A stretch of DNA of 64,000 nt from Gammaproteobacteria bacterium (GTDB lineage: Bacteria > Pseudomonadota > Gammaproteobacteria > Steroidobacterales > Steroidobacteraceae). The stretch is from positions 1-64,000 of the forward strand of contig CANGBB010000001.1 in the NCBI GenBank assembly GCA_947452065.1. The letters are read 5' to 3'. The position numbers were made by a program, and so were the translations under genes. Below the pieces are notes generated by a model. The model saw only the letters and a program-made list of their open reading frames with translations. It made no database searches and was not told the origin of the DNA. This document shows positions 53,591-64,000 of the stretch, piece after piece (the stretch's first letter is position 1; each line of letters opens with the position of its first letter).

Positions 53591-53794
53591 TCATGAGGTC
53601 ATGAGAAATACATCCATGCCGCACTGCTGGACATATTCGACGTACGCACGTTCCGCCACGCCGAGCTTGTAGCCGATCCACTTGAAGTAGTCGTAATAAA
53701 TGGTGCCGCCGGCCACGTGATCCAGCAGCTCTGCTGGCAGCAGCGTTGCCTCGAGGGGCAGGGAGCAGTCATTGACAAGCGCGTTTGAAGACAT
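53591..53794 (-). CDS. Small double-glycine-leader peptide (cassette gene 3)
   Basis: This 67-residue peptide starts at ATG 53794, preceded by GGAGGG eight bases upstream (inside gene 2). Residues 1-30 look like a leader ending LLPAELLDHVAGG, the double-glycine processing motif of bacteriocin- and microcin-type precursors. The mature part would be 37 residues, aromatic-rich (TIYYDYFKWIGYKLG), with one Cys. The reading overlaps gene 2 by 26 bases, so the three genes are probably co-expressed. No database family is recognised. It could be the second peptide of a two-peptide bacteriocin or a signalling peptide. Confidence 0.6.
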   Translation of the reverse strand: MSSNALVNDCSLPLEATLLPAELLDHVAGGTIYYDYFKWIGYKLGVAERAYVEYVQQCGMDVFLMTS

Positions 53795-53933
53795 TGATGA
53801 ATCCCTCCATGGAGTCAGTGATTTCTTGCAAGTAAGTGAACAGCAGCGCGAGCGTGACCAAAACGGCCAGTGTGAGGGGTCGCACACCCGCCTTTTCAGC
53901 CAGCTGCTGCCAAAGGGCCTTTAGGGACGGCAC
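53769..53933 (-). CDS. Small single-span membrane protein (cassette gene 2)
   Basis: This 54-residue protein starts at GTG 53933 with GGAG five bases upstream. It has a basic N-terminus (LKALWQQLAEKAGVR), one transmembrane helix (about 18-34, PLTLAVLVTLALLFTYL) and an acidic-amphipathic C-terminal part (EITDSMEGFINVFKRACQ). It overlaps gene 1 by 13 bases and gene 3 by 26 bases, which supports real coding. Its C-terminal motif YLxxIxDSxxGF also occurs in the gene 1 peptide, suggesting common origin. It may be an immunity protein or a third active peptide. No family is recognised. Confidence 0.5.
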   Translation of the reverse strand: MPSLKALWQQLAEKAGVRPLTLAVLVTLALLFTYLQEITDSMEGFINVFKRACQ

Positions 53934-54106
53934 ACGGGCTCCGCCGAGGGCATCTCTCGGCCCATGAAACCGGCTTCGAACCCGTCCCTGAATCCGCGCA
54001 GGGAGTCGCTGATCTTCTCGAGGTTGAGGTAGACGAACGCCAAACCGGCAACCCAGTAAGCACCGCCCGATACCTGATCGAGCTTTTCTTCGTTGAGAAC
54101 TTCCAT
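53921..54106 (-). CDS. Small bacteriocin-like peptide with double-glycine leader (cassette gene 1)
   Basis: This 61-residue peptide has an excellent AGGAGGG ribosome binding site five bases before ATG 54106. Its leader MEVLNEEKLDQVSGG is a textbook double-glycine leader (L-x(2)-E-x-L-x(2)-V-SGG). The mature 46-residue peptide AYWVAGLAFVYL... begins hydrophobic and continues with an amphipathic segment (KISDSLRGFRDGFEAGF). Such leaders are cut by C39 peptidase-containing ABC transporters; none is nearby, and the exporter at 1756-3873 seems to lack the catalytic Cys. Bacteriocin is the leading hypothesis; a signalling peptide is an alternative. Confidence 0.7.
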   Translation of the reverse strand: MEVLNEEKLDQVSGGAYWVAGLAFVYLNLEKISDSLRGFRDGFEAGFMGREMPSAEPVCRP

Positions 54107-54155
54107 ATTCCCTCCTGTTTGGGTGTGACTTGATGTCCGCTCCCGGGGCGGACAG

Positions 54156-54168
54156 GGTGCATTGCACC
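54156..54168. promoter_or_regulatory. Palindrome upstream of the peptide cassette (possible operator)
   Basis: GGTGCATTGCACC is a perfect 6-bp inverted repeat with a one-base centre, 50 bases upstream of gene 1 on the minus strand. A GC-rich hairpin (GTCCGC/GCGGAC, 54135-54153) lies between it and the gene. Either could act as a regulator site or leader structure. Confidence 0.4.
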
Positions 54169-54230
54169 TGATCAGTGCATCCCTCTGCCAGCCGCAAAAT
54201 GGATGTTGATGCACAGTTTCTGGGGTTGCT

Positions 54231-54260
54231 TTGCTCTTGGCTGGCCGGTTCCGCTAAACT
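54231..54260 (+). promoter_or_regulatory. Candidate promoter of sucAB-lpd
   Basis: TTGCTC (54231-54236) and TAAACT (54255-54260) are separated by 18 bases, about 60 bases upstream of the sucA ATG. Confidence 0.4.
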
Positions 54261-54319
54261 AATAGGCCCTCCAGGTCGCTGCGTTCGTAGTGCCTTGAGC
54301 CGTAAAGGTATTTCCGTCC

Positions 54320-57144
54320 ATGTCCAACTCGCTGTTGTCCATTGGCAATGCGGATTACGTCGATTCGCTCTATCGCCAGTACTTGGCGGATCCAAACGCC
54401 GTAGGGGCGGAGTGGCAGCGCTACTTCGCGTCGCTAGAGGCGTCGCCGAGCGAACGTACCGACCGGTTGGTTGCTCACACCGCGCCGTCCGCGGGGTTGA
54501 CCTCATCTCAGGCCGATGTCCGGCAGGCTGCGGTTTCGCGTCTGATGGTCTACTACGCAAATCGCGGGCATCTTGCTGCGAAGATCGAGCCGCTGGGGCT
54601 TTCACCGCGTGTGCGGCCCAGTGTGCTGGAGTTGGAGAACAGCGGTCTCGGCACTGCGGATCTCGACACGGAATTCTTCACTGGCAGCAAAAGTCATTGG
54701 CTGCCGCGCTTCGCATCACTGCGCGAGATCCTGCGTCGCTATGAGCACGTTTATTGCGGCAGTGTCGGGGCAGAGTTTGCGCATGTGTCGGACACTGACG
54801 AGCGCATCTGGTTGCATGAGGAGTTTCAGCTCGGACGCATGGGCCAGCGTTTCGATGCTGAGACCCAGAAGACCATTCTCTGGCAGCTGACTGCAGCCGA
54901 GGGTCTCGAGCGTTATCTGCATACCCGTTATACGGGACAGAAGCGCTTCTCGCTGGAGGGCGGCGAGGCACTGATCCCGCTGCTGGATGATCTCATCCAG
55001 GAGTCGGGTCGCGGTGGTGTCGAGGAAGTGATCATCGGCATGGCTCATCGCGGGCGGTTGAATGTGCTGGTCAACACGCTTGGCAAGTCGCCGGGAAAAT
55101 TGTTCACCGAGTTCGAGGGTCAGTACGAGGTCCTCGGCGCCGGCGACGTGAAGTACCACAAAGGATTTTCTTCTGACCTGAAGACGCCGGGCGGCAATGT
55201 GCATGTCTCGCTGGCCTTCAATCCCTCGCATCTGGAGATCGTCGATCCGGTGGTCGAGGGGTCGGTGCGGGCGCGGCAGGATCGCCGCCGGGGCGAGTTG
55301 CCTAAGAACGCCGTCGACAAGGTGATCCCGGTGCTGATCCACGGGGACTCGGCCTTTGCGGGGCAGGGTGTGGTCATGGAGACGCTGCAGCTGTCGCAGA
55401 CGCGCGGCTATGGCACGGGCGGCACGCTGCACATCATTGTCAACAATCAGGTCGGCTTCACAACCAGCGATCCGCGCGATACGCGCTCGACGATTTACTG
55501 CAGCGACGTGGCCAAGATGATCGAGGCGCCGATTCTGCACGTCAATGGTGATGATCCGGAGGCAGTGTTGTTCGCCGGTCGACTGGCGCTGCGTTACCGA
55601 CAGAAATTCAACAAGGATTTCGTCATTGATCTGGTCTGCTATCGCCGGCTGGGTCACAACGAGGCTGACGAGCCGTCGGCGACGCAACCGCTGATGTACA
55701 AGGCGATCCGTGCACATGCACCGGTGCGTCGTTTGTACGCTGAGCAGTTGATGAGTGCGGGAGTGATCGCCGCTGCTGAAGCCGAGCAGATGATCGAGCA
55801 GTATCGGCAGGCGCTGGATGAAGGTCGTCAACAGCGCCATCCATCACTGGGCATGATCGGCAACAAATACACCGTCGACTGGAACCGATACACGGCCGTC
55901 GACTCGGGTGAGCCGGTGCGTACGGCGGTGGAGCCTAACCGTCTTGCAGCGCTGGGTCAGAGGGTCCTCGCGTATCCCGCGCACTTCACTCTGCATCCGC
56001 GTGTGGCGCAGGTGGTTGCGGGTCGCGGCAAGATGCTGGCCGGCGAGCAGCCGCTGGACTGGGGCTGCGCTGAGACGCTGGCATACGCTTCCCTAGTAGA
56101 TGAAGGTCATGCGATTCGTCTGAGCGGTCAGGATTGTGGCCGCAGCACATTCTTCCATCGTCACGCCGTGTTTCATGATCAGAACAGCGGCGAGAGTCAC
56201 GTGCCCTTGCAGCATGTGCGCGAAGGGCAGGCGAGCTTCTTAGCCATCGACTCGCTGCTCTCCGAAGAGGCAGTGCTGGGTTTTGAATACGGTTACTCCA
56301 GCACGAGTCCCGATTCGCTGGTGATTTGGGAGGGGCAGTTCGGCGACTTCGTCAACGGCGCCCAGGTGGTCATCGATCAGTTCATCAGTTCGGGCGAGTC
56401 CAAGTGGCAGCGGCTATGCGGCTTGGTTCTGTTCCTGCCGCATGGCTACGAGGGGCAGGGTGCCGAGCACTCCTCGGCACGCCTCGAGCGCTTCCTGCAA
56501 TTGTGCGCCGAGAACAACATGCAGGTCTGTGTGCCATCGACGCCGGCGCAGATGTTTCACATGCTGCGGCGGCAGATGCTGCGGTCGATCCGCAAGCCGC
56601 TGATCGTGATGACGCCCAAGAGCCTGTTGCGGCACGAGCTAGCGGTTTCGCCGCTGGCGGAGCTGACCACCGGGCGGTTCCAGCGTGTGATCGGCGAGAC
56701 GGACGAGTTGGCCGCTGACAAAGTGCGCCGCGTCGTGTTCTGCAGTGGCAAGGTTTATTTTGATCTGCTGCGCGCGCGTCGTGCGGCCAAACAGGACGAT
56801 GTTGCACTGGTGCGCATTGAGCAGCTTTATCCGTTCCCGACAGAAGAATATCTGGCCGTGCTGTCGCGGTATCCGACCGCGGAACTGGTCTGGTGTCAGG
56901 AAGAGCCGCAGAATCAGGGTGCCTGGTTTCAGATTCGTCATCGCTTGCAGGAACTCGCTGGCGAGCAACGTCCGATTTACTACGCTGGACGTCCGCCGGG
57001 CGCGGCGCCGGCCACCGGCCTAGTCAGGCTCCATGAGATTGAACAGCAGCGGCTGGTGGTGGCGGCGCTCAGCGCCGTGGCCTCCGAGCCGGAACGCAAA
57101 AGCGGCAAGCCTGCTGCGAAAACTCGCGCGATGAGGAAAACATC

Positions 57145-57148
<4 letters not shown>
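54320..57148 (+). CDS. sucA: 2-oxoglutarate dehydrogenase E1 component
   Basis: This 942-residue thiamine-diphosphate enzyme decarboxylates 2-oxoglutarate in the TCA cycle and passes the succinyl group to E2. Visible landmarks are the N-terminal E2-binding region ([20 protein letters not shown]), [19 protein letters not shown], the TPP-binding [35 protein letters not shown] and [20 protein letters not shown]. The length is normal for the family. It overlaps sucB by four bases (ATGA), and sucB overlaps lpd, so the three complex subunits are coupled. Divergent from the peptide cassette. Confidence 0.97.
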
Positions 57149-59807
<2,659 letters not shown>

Positions 59808-59828
59808 GAGACGGGCGAGCTAGATGAA

Positions 59829-59860
59829 GCCGAGGTGATGCCAGTGGGCATCACCTCGGC
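59829..59860. terminator. Perfect hairpin between convergent lpdA and the peptidase-like gene
   Basis: GCCGAGGTGATGCC and GGCATCACCTCGGC form a 14-bp stem with loop AGTG, 21 bases after lpdA and 16 bases from the end of the convergent gene. There is no T-run, so termination could be weak or Rho-assisted. Confidence 0.65.
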
Positions 59861-59876
59861 CGTCGCCAGCGCAGAT

Positions 59877-62249
<2,373 letters not shown>

Positions 62250-62358
62250 GAAGGGGTATCTATGGTCAGAGGTAGGGGAAAAGATTGCAGCAATTGAACT
62301 GGACCATCATATACGACAAAGAGTTCCCTGATCCCGGTGCTGGAATTGAAGGGATTTT

Positions 62359-64000
62359 TCAGTCGATTCGACTGGCACTGATGACACTTGGCACACGGCC
62401 CAAGGCCTTGAGCAGCGCCTCGAGTTGCGTCTGATCCCGCACGGCGGTCTCGAGCGTCAGCAGCGTGCTGTGTTCAGCGGTGTTGCGCGTATCGAGTCCA
62501 TCCAGCCACAGGTCAGCGAGCGCCAACTGATCGGTGACGTCCCGCAGCAGATCGCGGCGCTCGAAGGCCTCGATGCGCAATCGGACCGGCATGCGCTCGT
62601 CGGCGCGCAGATTCCAGCGGGCGCGGAGCAGGCGATCGGGGCGTTGTGCGGTCATGCGCGCCAGACTCGGGCATTCGGCACGATGCACGGTGACGCCGCG
62701 GCCAATGGTCAGGTAGCCGGCAATCGCCAGCGGCGGCACCGGACCACAGCAGCGGGCCAGTGTGCTGGGCAGATCGTCCACGCCCTCGAAAAGCACTGGC
62801 GAGAGCGGCCCGCGACGTGTCGCGGGCTTGCGACGCAGTACCCTGACCGGTAGCACGGATGTCTCGCTTGGCGGTGCGCTGGCTTCGGCTGCAGCCGCCG
62901 GCGGTGCACTGCGCGCGGCTTCATCCTGCTGGTGAAACCAGGCGCGCACCTTGGCACGACTCCGTGGCGAGGCCAGATAGCCGGACTCCGGGTTCAGCCA
63001 GTCGCGACTCGGTCCACCGCTGCGCCCGGCGATCACCTCGACGATGGCGCCGTTGGCCAGTGGTGTGTCCAGCGCGACGATGCGGCCGTTGGCCTTAGCA
63101 CCACGGCAGCGATGACCGAGGCTGGTGTGGATGTGATAAGCGAAATCGAGTGCGGTCGCACCCTGCGGCAGATCGACCACATCACCCTTCGGCGTGAGCA
63201 CATAGATCCGGTCGGCGAAGAGTGTGCGGCGCAGCTCGTCGAGGTGGTCCTCGTCGCTCTCGTCAGTCGTCACAGCTGCCATGCGCGGCTCAAGCAGCTG
63301 ACGGGCCCACTCAATCTTCTGCTCATAGCGGGCGTCGCGACCGACACCTTCCTTGTAGCGCCAGTGTGCTGCCACGCCGAGCTCGGCGTGTTCATGCATC
63401 TCGCGCGTCCGGAACTGGATTTCTACCGCCTTGCCACCGGGGCCGGTGACGGCGGTGTGGATGGAGCGGTAGTGGTTGTCCTTGGGGGTGGCGATGTAAT
63501 CATCGAATTCGCTGGGAATGTAGGGCCAGCGACCGTGCACCAGTCCCAGCGCCGCGTAGCAGTCGGCAACGCTGCCAAGCACGATGCGCAGTGCCCGCAC
63601 GTCGAAAACCTGATCAAAGGCCAGATGTTTGCGCTGCATCTTCCGCCAGATGCTGTAGATGTGCTTGGGTCGGCCGTACACCTCGGCCTTGATGCCGGCC
63701 CGCGCCAGCGCATCACGCAGTTCGGCGCAAAGCTCGGCAATGTAGCGCTCGCGGTCCACGCGCCGCTCCGCCAATGCGCCGGCAATGGCTTGGTATGCCG
63801 ACGGATGCTGGTAGCGGAACGCCAGGTCCTCGAGCTCCCACTTCAGGCTCCAGATACCGAGCCGATTGGCCAGCGGTGCGAACAGCAGTTCAGTGCTGCG
63901 GGCCAGCTGTTGCTGCACCTCGGGCGGCTGTTCACGCGCCTCCTGCAGTTGCAGCAGCTGTTCGGCGAGACGGGCGAGGATCAGCCGCGGGTCATTGGCA
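62359..64000 (-). CDS. relA: RelA, (p)ppGpp synthetase, C-terminal part (N-terminus beyond the right edge)
   Basis: At least 547 residues are in view; the frame continues past 64000. The synthetase domain shows PLANRLGIWSLKWELEDLAF, YGRPKHIYSIWRKMQRKHL, IPSEFDDYIATPKDNHYRS and MHEHAELGVAAHWRYKEG. The EFDDY motif is typical of RelA rather than bifunctional SpoT. A TGS domain (DRIYVLTPKGDVVDLPQGAT), the helical region and a C-terminal ACT domain ending at 62359 follow. RelA senses uncharged tRNA on stalled ribosomes and makes (p)ppGpp. The N-terminal pseudo-hydrolase domain is not visible. Confidence 0.95.
   Translation of the reverse strand, partial: ANDPRLILARLAEQLLQLQEAREQPPEVQQQLARSTELLFAPLANRLGIWSLKWELEDLAFRYQHPSAYQAIAGALAERRVDRERYIAELCAELRDALARAGIKAEVYGRPKHIYSIWRKMQRKHLAFDQVFDVRALRIVLGSVADCYAALGLVHGRWPYIPSEFDDYIATPKDNHYRSIHTAVTGPGGKAVEIQFRTREMHEHAELGVAAHWRYKEGVGRDARYEQKIEWARQLLEPRMAAVTTDESDEDHLDELRRTLFADRIYVLTPKGDVVDLPQGATALDFAYHIHTSLGHRCRGAKANGRIVALDTPLANGAIVEVIAGRSGGPSRDWLNPESGYLASPRSRAKVRAWFHQQDEAARSAPPAAAAEASAPPSETSVLPVRVLRRKPATRRGPLSPVLFEGVDDLPSTLARCCGPVPPLAIAGYLTIGRGVTVHRAECPSLARMTAQRPDRLLRARWNLRADERMPVRLRIEAFERRDLLRDVTDQLALADLWLDGLDTRNTAEHSTLLTLETAVRDQTQLEALLKALGRVPSVISASRID

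Noticed and set aside
53769-54605. Minus-strand open frame of 278 codons reaching into sucA
   Set aside because: Its upstream part is antisense to sucA and of biased Arg/Pro composition. Only the last 54 codons, with their own ribosome binding site, are credible as a gene.

Overview
The window looks like the chromosome of a GC-rich gammaproteobacterium. RelA, a sucA-sucB-lpd operon and small periplasmic families of the DUF6152 and DUF6491 type suggest a relative of Xanthomonadales, Steroidobacterales or Nevskiales. That placement is inferred from gene content only. No rRNA, CRISPR array, complete prophage or replication origin was seen.

Layout. (1) 1-440: the last codons of an IS3-family transposase next to a decayed ribulose-phosphate 3-epimerase remnant. 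(2) 488-13606: a type I secretion system (TolC-like outer membrane protein, ABC exporter, HlyD adaptor), its likely substrate (a 1269-residue Thr/Ser/Gly/Ala-rich RTX-type surface protein), a methyltransferase and a TPR-glycosyltransferase. The last two are good candidates for modifying the surface protein. (3) 13786-16202: a 14-C homopolymer, then an Ig-repeat autotransporter. (4) 16350-19778, minus strand: five tightly spaced genes for envelope or periplasmic proteins (DUF6491, orphan ModA, lipoprotein, DUF6152) and a prolyl-4-hydroxylase-like dioxygenase. (5) 19811-23730: a tRNA-Ala gene that appears split by about 3.45 kb carrying three toxin-antitoxin modules and an intact second copy of the tRNA. 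Two of the three toxins look damaged.

(6) 23813-51443: a polysaccharide (O-antigen or capsule) cluster of 25 genes, all on the plus strand. It starts with a promoter, a perfect ops (RfaH) element and an EPS-type MarR regulator. It encodes UDP-GalNAcA synthesis (tviB/tviC), an unusual nonulosonate-type pathway (pseB, aldo/keto reductase, a cytidylyltransferase-class III aminotransferase fusion, a reductase, a neuB-like synthase), glycosyltransferases, Wzy, Wzx, three methyltransferases, an AsnB-type amidotransferase, the WbpG-HisH2-HisF2 acetamidino module, a two-domain oxidoreductase, a UDP-GlcNAc 2-epimerase and a heparinase-family protein. Neither a Wzz regulator nor an initiating sugar-phosphate transferase is in view.

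(7) 51741-54106: an EF-hand protein, tRNA-Arg(CCT), a LuxR-type regulator and a compact three-gene cassette of small peptides, two of which have double-glycine leaders. This is the best candidate here for an undescribed peptide system. (8) 54320-64000: the 2-oxoglutarate dehydrogenase operon, a prolyl-oligopeptidase-like protein without a recognisable nucleophile, and the C-terminal part of relA running off the right edge.
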